Positions 18,189 through 24,505 of a stretch of DNA of 59,016 nt are shown in pieces. The DNA is from Pseudomonadota bacterium (GTDB lineage Bacteria > Pseudomonadota > Alphaproteobacteria > Rhizobiales > Rhizobiaceae). Positions within the stretch are counted from its first letter, which is position 1. Every line of letters starts with the position of its first letter. The translations under genes were made by a program, and so were the position numbers. Location of the stretch: positions 1 through 59,016 of the forward strand of contig JAEZXX010000020.1 of the NCBI GenBank assembly GCA_023419535.1, in the 5' to 3' direction. The notes beneath the pieces were generated by a model. The model saw only the letters and a list, made by a program, of their open reading frames with translations. It was not told where the DNA came from and searched no databases.

Positions 18189-18199
18189 TATCAATGAGC
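18183..18199. promoter_or_regulatory. Perfect 7-bp-arm palindrome, operator-like
   Basis: GCTCATT and AATGAGC flank ATC, forming a 17-base symmetric site upstream of the small ORF and radical SAM gene. It has the size of a dimeric repressor site; no protein can be assigned. Confidence 0.4.
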
Positions 18200-18560
18200 G
18201 AGTTCAGCGCCAACGACGCGGTTCTTGTCCGCTCGTGAGGACATCGCAGCGATCGACGTCCGCCCGGAAGGCCAGGGACGGATGCCGTCCTCGCAAAGTC
18301 GGGGCGATCAGCATCGATGCGACCGTTTGCGGGGAGGGGGTCGGCTGTCCCAAACGATCCCCGCTCCAGTACGGCACGCCGGCCGCGGGCCGACGGCTCA
18401 CGATCGGCCGACCTCTGGTCGATCACGCTGGGCTCTGGATGCGTCGAGCGAATCGAGCAAAGCGAGCGTCGGCCGCTTCACCGGCGCCGGTGCAGCGCCA
18501 GCGCACGGCGCTCACGCCCGTCACAGGCTCCGCAACCACATCACTGCTTTCGCTGAAGTC
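18200..18560. other. Non-coding chromosomal flank left of the integrated element
   Basis: About 360 bases between the palindrome and the left attachment repeat. Several short open frames exist on both strands but none has recognisable protein sequence or a ribosome site. Before integration this DNA would have been directly downstream of tRNA-Leu. I see nothing definite in it. Confidence 0.5.
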
Positions 18561-18606
18561 TCGGGCTTCCCTGACGTATCAGGAGAATTGGTGCCCAGGA
18601 AAGGAC
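18561..18606 (+). repeat. attL: left attachment repeat of the integrated element
   Basis: These 46 bases match 38112-38157 at 42 positions. The last 22 (18585-18606) are identical and reproduce, in reverse complement, the last 18 bases of tRNA-Leu including CCA plus four more. The remaining 24 contain a hairpin (CCTGA-CGTA-TCAGG) whose stem is kept but whose loop differs from the other copy. The tRNA here is only a 3' fragment, so this is the distal junction and the bases to its left are host DNA. Confidence 0.9.
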
Positions 18607-18666
18607 CGTGGTCGGATCGGCCGAAACGCCTGTACGGTATGGGTTTCCGTTGCAGTCAGATGACGG

Positions 18667-18679
18667 TTGTAGCACAGGC
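18667..18679 (+). repeat. Candidate integrase arm site, left copy
   Basis: TTGTAGCACAGGC, identical and in the same orientation as 38066-38078. It starts 61 bases inside the attL core. In the excised circle the two copies would flank the joined core at nearly equal distance, as arm-type sites of tyrosine integrases do. Confidence 0.6.
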
Positions 18680-18768
18680 GGGTGTCCAAGTTAAAACTGG
18701 GAGACCGAGGGTGTTCCCGCTGAATCTGTGATCCCACTTCAAGGGCATCGAGCCTCGGAGCCTTTCCC

Positions 18769-19338
18769 ATGAGCAAGCCTTTCGAAACATTCTGCCATCA
18801 AATGGAAGAGGTCCCTCCCACGCTAGAGAAATTCATGCAGCGTGCGCCACGGTCAGAGCGCAGCCGGGCGAGTTGGGAATCGTTCGGAATGGCGTACGCG
18901 GGCGCGTTTGAGAGCTTATACGAGTTCGCCGTTGCGAAGGATGAGGTGGAACGTCTCGCGATGCCCCTTCTTTTCCTCTGTCGCCACTCTATCGAGCTTT
19001 CGATCAAGGATGCCCTGCGCGTGTATTTAGAATATGCGGGTGAACCGGCAAACCTTCAAGGTCATTCGCTTTTAAGCCTATGGAACCGACTGTTGCGGCA
19101 GTTCAGAGATGCAGAATATCATGAGGATGCGTGGACACGGTACTGCACCGAAATCATCACGCATCTTCACAACGCCGATGCAACAGGGGAGATCTTTCGA
19201 TATCCGTTCTCGAATAATGGGCAATCGTTCGATCACGTTCAGGCAGACATAGAGAAGCTCGCCGTCGCACATTTGCATATCGGCATGATATGCGACGGAG
19301 CTATAGAGATGTTGGAAGCGATCGGAGATAAGCGATAG
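18769..19338 (+). CDS. Uncharacterised helical protein, possibly HEPN-like
   Basis: A 189-residue, largely alpha-helical protein. Segment LLFLCRHSIELSIKDAL (R72-H73) followed by LQGHSLLSLW and FRYPFSNNGQ resembles a group of uncharacterised proteins with a HEPN-type four-helix fold, but the classical R-x4-6-H nuclease motif is not clear. HEPN proteins are often RNases in toxins and defence. The start has GGAG ten bases upstream. It is the first gene inside the left end and converges on the phosphoribosyltransferase gene with 14 bases between stops. Codon and base use are less GC-rich than the host chromosome, indicating transfer. Function is unknown. Confidence 0.6.
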   Translation: MSKPFETFCHQMEEVPPTLEKFMQRAPRSERSRASWESFGMAYAGAFESLYEFAVAKDEVERLAMPLLFLCRHSIELSIKDALRVYLEYAGEPANLQGHSLLSLWNRLLRQFRDAEYHEDAWTRYCTEIITHLHNADATGEIFRYPFSNNGQSFDHVQADIEKLAVAHLHIGMICDGAIEMLEAIGDKR

Positions 19339-19352
19339 GCCGGTTGTGACCT

Positions 19353-20003
19353 CTATATCTCAAAATCCTCAAAGTCGATCGACTCGGGGGCGCGGCGTGC
19401 GAGAAATAGGCCTACGAATGTTGCTTGTGGGAACCGATCGGCGAGGGTCTTCTTCCCGGCAACGAAGTGGCATCCCGTCGTTAGAACATCATCGCAAATA
19501 GCGATAGTTTGACCAATCTTATTCGTCTGCTGTTCATCTATCGTATAAAGCTCTTGAAGACTTGCAGGAGTAGGGCGATCTACGCTTTCATGGGCTGCGG
19601 CAGTGCTCACTGTCTGGAGCAAGAGTTCTCGGACGTCTACTGTAGGTCCTATTCCGCGAAGAGCCCGTACCATCCGGTCGTCATATAGTCGATCGGTCTT
19701 CGCTTTTGACGGGGGGATGGGTACGAACGTTATGTTTGGGACGGCTGGCCCGCCAAGTGCGTTACGAAGCGCCGATGATGCTTCCGAGACCGCTGCCTCT
19801 TTCCACCTCCACTGTGCAGTGCCGCGAGTTTCGATAGACTTCTTAAAGTTCAGAATTAAGTTGTTCGTCGGGCTGTGCGAAAATCCCTTTCGGGCAGTGT
19901 ATTCGCCCAGGAAAAAGCATCTGTCAGTGTCACCAAGGTAGTAATGGTCCTGGCGCGTTAACTCGTCAATTTCAGTTAGAAGGCGCGGAAAGGAGGTGCT
20001 CAC
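19353..20003 (-). CDS. ComF-like phosphoribosyltransferase paired with DprA-like protein
   Basis: A 216-residue protein with the PRTase PRPP-binding loop TIAICDDVLTTGCHF (D171-D172, T175-T176-G177) and a preceding ITFVPIPPSK strand, as in type-I phosphoribosyltransferases. It lacks the zinc-finger N-terminus of true ComF. The start is GTG at 20003, inside the last 32 bases of the DprA-like gene, so the two are translated as a coupled pair. Such phosphoribosyltransferases paired with DprA/SLOG-type nucleotide-binding folds have been proposed in conflict systems that make or sense nucleotides. A role in phage or plasmid defence is inference. Confidence 0.78.
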   Translation of the reverse strand: MSTSFPRLLTEIDELTRQDHYYLGDTDRCFFLGEYTARKGFSHSPTNNLILNFKKSIETRGTAQWRWKEAAVSEASSALRNALGGPAVPNITFVPIPPSKAKTDRLYDDRMVRALRGIGPTVDVRELLLQTVSTAAAHESVDRPTPASLQELYTIDEQQTNKIGQTIAICDDVLTTGCHFVAGKKTLADRFPQATFVGLFLARRAPESIDFEDFEI

Positions 20004-20895
20004 GGATGCTCTCGTAACTATCGACTCGGATCGCGCCTTTTTCAGCGAACTTGTGCGGCCACTGGAGTCGCGGGTCGTTAAAGCAGCTTTCTAGAATGAA
20101 TAGCTTTCGCCCCTGCTTCAAGGCGGCCCTCGCTTGCACTAATGTCCCGGATGTTTCGCCTGCCTCTACAATAACTGTAGCATCAGTCAAGGCCGACATG
20201 GTTACATTCCGCGCTGGGAAGAAATGTCTATTCGCAGTCGGGTTCTTTTGCCGCTCATAACGTTTAACGGGGACTTGGCTAATAAGCAGGTGGTTGGCTG
20301 CAATTAAGTTTTGCAGATGACGATTTTCCTTTGGGTAAGTTTGTGAGAGCGGTGTGCCCAGTACCGCAATCGTCCTCCCGCCTTCGCTGATCGCGGTCTC
20401 GTGAGCCTCCGAGTCGATTCCTTTGGCTAATCCTGAAACGATCGTGAAGTCATCTCTAACTAGAGAGCGCACCAACTGTCTCGCACGTCGGCGACCATTA
20501 TCCGTGGGATTGCGTGTTCCAACGATCGCGATCAATCGTGGTGAGTTCACTAGTTCCCACCAGCCTTGGTAATAAAGGAGTTCTATCGGGTGTTCGGCAT
20601 CGCGAATGCGGTCCGGGTAGTCTCCGGCTCCGTTCACGCGAACGCCGTAGCGCGAGACGCCAGCGTCCTTAAGCCGAGCGTGCACCTCATTGGCGTACGT
20701 ACTTGCAGTCGCTCTGCTGACGAGATCGGACGGAAGGGCATCCGGGGTGGATGCAAACTGGTCCGCGAGGGTCTTAAAGCTAGCATGTTCCCGGTCCCAT
20801 AATGCTTCGTATGCACCAAGCTCAAGGAAAGGGGAGACCGCTCGCTCTGTGATGCCGGGCTGGGAGAAGGGCAAATGCGCCATACGAGAACTCAC
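19972..20895 (-). CDS. DprA/Smf-like (SLOG-fold) protein
   Basis: A 307-residue protein. Residues ~115-275 hold the DprA Rossmann-like fold: IAIVGTRNP (125-130), TIVSGLAKGIDSEAH (151-165), TIAVLGTPL, FFPARN (225-230) and VIVEAGETSGTLVQA (241-255). Residues 1-110 are a helical N-terminal region; the C-terminal winged helix of competence DprA is missing. Competence DprA loads RecA on single strands, but a short copy on a mobile element next to a phosphoribosyltransferase points to a defence or regulatory use. GTG 20895 is the longest start, and ATG 20883 is equally possible. Confidence 0.85.
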   Translation of the reverse strand: MSSRMAHLPFSQPGITERAVSPFLELGAYEALWDREHASFKTLADQFASTPDALPSDLVSRATASTYANEVHARLKDAGVSRYGVRVNGAGDYPDRIRDAEHPIELLYYQGWWELVNSPRLIAIVGTRNPTDNGRRRARQLVRSLVRDDFTIVSGLAKGIDSEAHETAISEGGRTIAVLGTPLSQTYPKENRHLQNLIAANHLLISQVPVKRYERQKNPTANRHFFPARNVTMSALTDATVIVEAGETSGTLVQARAALKQGRKLFILESCFNDPRLQWPHKFAEKGAIRVDSYESIREHLLSAPSN

Positions 20896-21175
20896 GTGAC
20901 GGACAAGAACAAAACAGGAACATACCGGATTGGGCTGTTCTGTCCATAGAAGCTAACCGTCACCGAGGCTTAAAGCTCCGTCCGACGGGGCGAATCGGAA
21001 CGATGTCGCCAACGAGAGGGAGCGGTTGTCAACCGTTGGGGCTGTGGAATGCGGGGAGGACCGCCGCGCTTCGCTTGATCGAGGCATCGTGGACGGCGAA
21101 CAAAATCGGGGTCCCGTATGCGACACACCGGATAACGAGGCGGCGGCGGCGAACTTCCCCCCGTACCCCCTCGCG

Positions 21176-21205
21176 CCCGCGCCACGCGGACCCGCGCCAC
21201 GCGGA
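21176..21205. repeat. 15-bp tandem duplication
   Basis: CCCGCGCCACGCGGA occurs twice head-to-tail. Each unit itself contains CGCG...CGCG symmetry. No function is evident. Confidence 0.7.
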
Positions 21206-21221
21206 GTGGCTCGGGGGCGGG

Positions 21222-21240
21222 CCTAGGCGGCCGGCCTAGG
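21222..21240. repeat. Inverted repeat with AvrII-type arms
   Basis: CCTAGGC (21222-21228) and GCCTAGG (21234-21240) flank GGCCG. It could be a hairpin or a protein site. It immediately precedes the truncated coding remnant. Confidence 0.6.
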
Positions 21241-21243
21241 GCT

Positions 21244-21390
21244 GCGATCGACAGCGAACGGTTTGGAGACGGGCAGACCGTCCGTTCCGAGTTGGAACGC
21301 GAGGGCGAAGTGTCCAGCGCCACCTACGGCAAGATTGGCTCCTTCATCGGCGAAATGCTCGCTGGCGGCGCGAAGGCCCTTGGTGAGTGA
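21244..21390 (+). pseudogene. C-terminal coding remnant, unknown family
   Basis: A 48-codon open frame with no start codon of its own, reading AIDSERFGDGQTVRSELER...GSFIGEMLAGGAKALGE then TGA. Codon use is that of a real gene, and the sequence looks like the tail of a larger helical protein cut off at the inverted repeat. I do not recognise the family. Confidence 0.35.
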
Positions 21391-21461
21391 AGGCTGGGGC
21401 ACCGTGGTTCACTTTGGGTATGGCCCAGCGAAACTATCTCCGGCCTGCGCCATCCTCACTA

Positions 21462-21489
21462 TTGAACCATCTAAAACGAACTGTATAAT
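21462..21489 (+). promoter_or_regulatory. Promoter of the serine recombinase gene
   Basis: TTGAAC (21462-21467), 16-base spacer, TATAAT (21484-21489, perfect consensus). The predicted start near 21496 leaves a leader of about 30 bases. Confidence 0.7.
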
Positions 21490-21523
21490 GGAAACCATCT
21501 AAACCAAACCGATGGTGGTTTCC
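21490..21523 (+). promoter_or_regulatory. Operator-like repeats over the recombinase transcription start
   Basis: GGAAACCATC (21490-21499) is inverted at 21511-21523 with a 3-base insertion (GATGGTGGTTTCC). In addition AACCATCTAAA is directly repeated before and after the -10 box (around 21466 and 21494). The sites cover the -10 to start-codon region, so a bound protein would block transcription; there is no strong ribosome site between the repeat and the ATG at 21525. Confidence 0.6.
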
Positions 21524-21524
21524 G

Positions 21525-22145
21525 ATGCTCCTCCGTGCATACCTCCGCGCCTCGACCTCCGAGCAAGATGCCTCCCGCGCTCGGGCCCAGCTCGAAGCCT
21601 TCGCAGATGAGCGGGGTCTACGGATCGCCGGCTTCTACGTAGAGAACGAAAGCGGCGCCAAGCTCGACCGCCCGGAACTCTTCAGGCTCCTCGCGGACTG
21701 CCGCCCAGGCGACGTGCTTCTCATCGAGCAAGTGGACCGCCTCTCCCGCCTATCCACCGCTGATTGGCAGCGCCTCAAGGCGGAGCTGGACACGCGGCAG
21801 GTGCGGGTGGTGGCGCTGGACCTGCCAACCTCGTGGATGCTCGCTACGCCAGCCGACGACTTCACGGCCCGCATGTTCGCTGCGATGAACGCCATGATGC
21901 TTGATGTCCTCGCTGCGGTCGCCCGTAAGGACTACGAGGACCGGCGGAGGCGCGTGGCGGAGGGTCAGGAGAAGGCGAAGGCCGCTGGACGCTACAAGGG
22001 CCGCGCAGAGGACACCAAGCGCAACGCGGGTATTGCGGCCATGCTCAAGGGCGGGTCTTCGTGGACGCAGGTGCAGGAGGCTTTCGGGTGCAGCCGGGCG
22101 ACGATCGCCAAGGTAGCGAAGCGGGCGGCGGAAGAGGCGGCTTAG
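21525..22145 (+). CDS. Serine recombinase (resolvase/invertase family)
   Basis: A 206-residue site-specific recombinase. The catalytic domain begins MLLRAYLRASTSEQDASRA with nucleophile Ser10, then ESGAKLDRPELFRLLADCRPGDVLLIEQVDRLSR, which contains the conserved arginines of the active site. A long E helix follows, then a C-terminal helix-turn-helix (WTQVQEAFGCSRATIAKVAK). Size fits Tn3-resolvase/Gin types. It may invert or resolve DNA in the element; a second recombinase remnant lies directly downstream. Its own product may bind the repeats over its promoter, which is inference. Confidence 0.92.
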   Translation: MLLRAYLRASTSEQDASRARAQLEAFADERGLRIAGFYVENESGAKLDRPELFRLLADCRPGDVLLIEQVDRLSRLSTADWQRLKAELDTRQVRVVALDLPTSWMLATPADDFTARMFAAMNAMMLDVLAAVARKDYEDRRRRVAEGQEKAKAAGRYKGRAEDTKRNAGIAAMLKGGSSWTQVQEAFGCSRATIAKVAKRAAEEAA

Positions 22146-22172
22146 AGTGGCAAGGGTCCGATAACGAGAGAT

Positions 22173-22418
22173 TATTGGACCCGGCCTGCCGAGCTTGAAG
22201 CCGCCATCACGTTCGCCCCGGAGCGCCAGCGCGAGGGGATCGCGACGGCGAAGGCTAAGGGGCTCTACAAGGGCAGGAAGCCGACCGCACAGGCGAAGGC
22301 GGAGGAGGTCCGCAGGCTGGCGGCTACGGGCCTCTCAATGGCGAAGATCGCGGCGGAGGTGGGTATCGGTGCCGGATCGGTCCACCGCATGCTCTCGGCG
22401 GAGAAGGTGGGAGCGTAG
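22173..22418 (+). pseudogene. C-terminal remnant of a second serine recombinase
   Basis: From 22221 the frame reads ERQREGIATAKAKGLYKGRKPTAQ and continues through a helix-turn-helix (LSMAKIAAEVGIGAGSVHRML) to TAG at 22416. This is the hinge and DNA-binding end of a resolvase with no catalytic domain in front; bases 22173-22220 are open in the same frame but not resolvase-like. It is probably a fusion scar left by recombination between two resolvase genes. It overlaps the 3' end of a PrtN-like gene on the other strand. Confidence 0.75.
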
Positions 22419-22695
22419 GGCATTGCCCCTGGCCGCCCCCGGTGAGTTGCAGGCACTCCTTCCTTGCCTCCTCCGCCCTCGCATCAATGTACGCCGCAAG
22501 GTCTTGGAGGTGGACCCCCTTCGCGGTCTTGGCGCTTCGCTCCATCCTCACCAGCGGCAACGCAATGTCCCCTGCCGCGATCTTGCGGAGGAGCTTTTGG
22601 GTGCCGAGGTGCGGAAAGAAGTCAGCCGCCACGGCGGCAATAGGGATCACCGGCAGGGCATCGTAGCGGGCGAGGAGGAGGAAGGTGGTCTTCAA
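22324..22695 (-). CDS. PrtN-like activator, second copy
   Basis: 123 residues; the first ~80 (MKTTFLLLARYDALPVIPI...RMERSAKTAKGVHLQDLAAYID) match the pyocin activator PrtN family, while the C-terminal 40 are Pro/Arg-rich and overlap the recombinase remnant. In Pseudomonas PrtN switches on pyocin genes. Here it is the last of four genes whose stops and starts overlap (ATGA with the preceding gene at 22692-22695). It differs from the first copy at most positions outside the motif, so the duplication is old. Confidence 0.75.
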   Translation of the reverse strand: MKTTFLLLARYDALPVIPIAAVAADFFPHLGTQKLLRKIAAGDIALPLVRMERSAKTAKGVHLQDLAAYIDARAEEARKECLQLTGGGQGQCPTLPPSPPRACGGPIRHRYPPPPRSSPLRGP

Positions 22696-23000
22696 CGCGG
22701 CGGGCCGGGGCGTGGCGCAATGCCCAACCGCTGCGCCAGTGCTGCTCTTGCCAGCTCCATCTCGGATAAACCCTGCACTAAGGGTCTAACCGTATCGGAG
22801 GCCGGCCTCCTGACCTGGACGCGGCATTGCTCGCGCATCTCCTTCAACGCATTGCGGGTCACGAAGTACTTCCGGCCAATCCGCTCCAGGACCAGACGGC
22901 CCTTTGCGGCTTCCCCTTTGAGCGTGGCCGGTGTGATGGCGTCCCGGAAGACCTCCCGGCAGGCATCAGCGAGTGTCATGGGGGCGTCGTCGTCAATCAT
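22692..23000 (-). CDS. Small DNA-binding protein, excisionase-like
   Basis: 102 residues beginning MIDDDAPMTLADACREVFRD, then AITPATLKGEAAKGRLVLERIGRKYFVTRNALKEM, a winged-helix-like DNA-binding unit seen in rhizobial proteins found near integrases. The tail is variable. The start is set by a TGATG overlap with the upstream PrtN gene at 23000. A role as directionality factor or local regulator is inference. Confidence 0.7.
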   Translation of the reverse strand: MIDDDAPMTLADACREVFRDAITPATLKGEAAKGRLVLERIGRKYFVTRNALKEMREQCRVQVRRPASDTVRPLVQGLSEMELARAALAQRLGIAPRPGPPR

Positions 23001-23272
23001 CAGCCACCCTCGCGTCCGCTGCACTGGAGCATCTCGCGCTTCGCTTGAAGCCGGCGCCCTTCGAGGTACTCCGCCAAGTCTTCTAGATGGACACCTCGCG
23101 CAGACTTCCCGCCATCATCGAGCCGCAGCAGCGGGAGCCGCAGTTCACCCGCCAAGACTTTGCGGACCAGGTTGTCCGGCTTCAAATGCGTGAAGAAGTC
23201 ACGGCATACTGTCTCCAAGGGGAGGACCGTGCGGCCCTCGTACTGCGCCATGAGAAGGAAAAGGGTTTTCAA
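23000..23272 (-). CDS. PrtN-like activator, first copy
   Basis: 90 residues almost entirely of the PrtN family: MKTLFLLMAQYEGRTVLPL, DFFTHLKPDNLVRKVLAGELRLPLLRLD, SARGVHLEDLAEYLEGRR. The family activates pyocin and prophage-like gene sets after DNA damage in Pseudomonas. Its ATG overlaps the preceding HTH gene (ATGA at 23269-23272), and its stop overlaps the next ATG. The upstream gene and this one probably form the first, best-expressed half of the operon. Confidence 0.8.
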   Translation of the reverse strand: MKTLFLLMAQYEGRTVLPLETVCRDFFTHLKPDNLVRKVLAGELRLPLLRLDDGGKSARGVHLEDLAEYLEGRRLQAKREMLQCSGREGG

Positions 23273-23643
23273 AGCTGCCGCGCTCCCTTCCGCTTCCGAC
23301 CCCCGAGGCCGACAGACGGGGCATCCGTGCGAATGGCTTCCCCGAGGCGATCGAGGCGGGCGCGAATGGCGAGCGCTTGAGGGCTTGGTGGTGGCGAGCG
23401 CACAAGAGATTGAAGGCGCGAAGTCTGCCGCTTTGCGCAGGCGATGAACTCATCAAGGTCTGCGACATGGTAGCGCCGCGCTTCACGTTCGCCGAGACCA
23501 ACATTCACGTATGGAAGCTTGCCATCGCTCGACAAGTCACGCAGGTGGCGAACGGATACTGCAAGGTACTCGGCAGCTTCGACAGGTCTAAGCAACCCGG
23601 CCGCCTTTGTTTTTGCGGCTGGTGGGTTCTGATGATCGGCCAT
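23269..23643 (-). CDS. AlpA/excisionase-type helix-turn-helix protein
   Basis: 124 residues with a MerR-like HTH at 17-70: LLRPVEAAEYLAVSVRHLRDLSSDGKLPYVNVGLGE...RRYHVADLDEFI. The rest is Ser/Pro/Arg-rich. Proteins of this type act as excisionases or small activators (AlpA, phage Cox). It is first of the four-gene unit; CCTACCA-type sequences lie 32-76 bases upstream on the coding strand. Confidence 0.75.
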   Translation of the reverse strand: MADHQNPPAAKTKAAGLLRPVEAAEYLAVSVRHLRDLSSDGKLPYVNVGLGEREARRYHVADLDEFIACAKRQTSRLQSLVRSPPPSPQALAIRARLDRLGEAIRTDAPSVGLGGRKRKGARQL

Positions 23644-23674
23644 TCGGCGTCCTTAAGCAGGGCGTCGCATCGAC

Positions 23675-23719
23675 TGGTAGGATCGGCGCGGCGCCGGGTT
23701 GGGTCCGCTTCCTGGTAGG
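23675..23719 (-). promoter_or_regulatory. Two CCTACCA elements upstream of the regulator operon
   Basis: On the minus strand CCTACCA occurs at 23675-23681 and 23713-23719; the second is part of an inverted repeat GGTAG-GG-CTACC. The same heptamer lies inside each of the three iterons at 25.3 kb. A shared DNA-binding protein is possible. Confidence 0.4.
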
Positions 23720-23770
23720 GCTACCCCTTCTCCTCACCGATTGTGGCCGTTCGACGGAGACCGATGGCCG

Positions 23771-24082
23771 CTAGGCGAAGAGCGAGACCGCCCAGCCGGC
23801 CGCAAGGAACGCCAACACGGGAGCTGCAAGGGCCGCCCAGGAGAACGCATGGGGACTTCCGGTTGCCGAGCCCGTCGCCACCCGAGTGACGGCACCAGCT
23901 AGCAGCGCGAGGCCGGCGCCGACCACGAGGGAGACCGCAAACATACCCGGCACTGCCAAGGCTACCCATCCCCACCATGGTACGGCAGCCCCTAGCCACC
24001 AGCCGTAGTACGCTAGCCCCACGAACCAGCCCACCAGGACCAGTTGGCTCGACATGGTGTTTACGCGATCGACCCCGATCAT
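23771..24082 (-). CDS. Small three-helix membrane protein
   Basis: 103 residues: hydrophobic helices around residues 14-35 (LVLVGWFVGLAYYGWWLGAAV), 37-62 and 80-102. The ATG at 24082 has AGGAGG eight bases upstream. Position in the regulator region of a phage-like element suggests a superinfection-exclusion or holin-like role, but no family match is recognised and that is a guess. Confidence 0.65.
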   Translation of the reverse strand: MIGVDRVNTMSSQLVLVGWFVGLAYYGWWLGAAVPWWGWVALAVPGMFAVSLVVGAGLALLAGAVTRVATGSATGSPHAFSWAALAAPVLAFLAAGWAVSLFA

Positions 24083-24179
24083 CCCCAATCCCTCCTGGTT
24101 GCGTCCCTCTGCAACCTCACGCCGAGATTAGATCGACAAACACTCGGCATACAGGGGGCCGGCTGGCCTCGGATCGGCA

Positions 24180-24416
24180 TTATTTTGCGTCTCGGACACC
24201 CTTGAGGCGGACCCCAGGGCCATCCCCGTTGCCTTCTATAAAGACTGCGCCGGCTTTCTCTAGAGCGGCCCGAATGCTGGACACAGTGCTGGCCTTCAGC
24301 TCTTCACCCCGCTCTAGCCGCGAGACCGTGTTCGGTGAGACCTCCGCCAAGATGGCCAGCTCGCGAACCCCCAAGTCCAGAGCGACACGCGCCATACGGC
24401 ACTGCACGGGCAGCAT
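24180..24416 (-). CDS. XRE-family transcriptional regulator
   Basis: 78 residues with one Cro/CI helix-turn-helix: RMARVALDLGVRELAILAEVSPNTVSRLERGEELKASTVSSIRAAL, then a short strand ending FIEGNGDGPGVRL, the ending typical of small rhizobial XRE regulators. It is divergent from the possible DnaA-like gene with 89 bases between starts, the classical place for a repressor that controls both directions. Confidence 0.85.
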   Translation of the reverse strand: MLPVQCRMARVALDLGVRELAILAEVSPNTVSRLERGEELKASTVSSIRAALEKAGAVFIEGNGDGPGVRLKGVRDAK

Positions 24417-24439
24417 TAGTAACCTCGTTGCGATTTTGG

Positions 24440-24468
24440 TTGACGGGTTGGGCAGGCGTTTGTAATCG
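24440..24468 (+). promoter_or_regulatory. Possible promoter of the DnaA-like gene
   Basis: TTGACG (24440-24445), 17-base spacer, weak TAATCG (24463-24468). GTAA and TTAC, ten bases apart, follow (24462-24480) and could be an operator for the divergent XRE repressor. Confidence 0.35.
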
Positions 24469-24505
24469 TCACCCTGTTACCAAACTCCTCACGAAGGGGA
24501 CTTCC

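Larger units (their letters stand above)
20896..21243. other. Repeat-bearing intergenic region
   Basis: No gene with convincing sequence is present. It holds the promoter side of the DprA-like gene, a 15-bp tandem duplication and a CCTAGG-containing inverted repeat near its right end. Very GC-rich (21120-21240) compared with the cargo genes on its left, which suggests a junction between DNA of two origins. Confidence 0.45.

Noticed and set aside
18225..18731. A 168-codon plus frame crossing the left attachment site
   Set aside because: It runs through host flank, the tRNA-derived repeat and element DNA alike, so it cannot be an ancestral gene; no ribosome site or family sequence.
19353..20003. 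True ComF or amidophosphoribosyltransferase
   Set aside because: The PRPP loop fits, but the ComF zinc finger and glutaminase domain are missing and the context is an accessory DprA.
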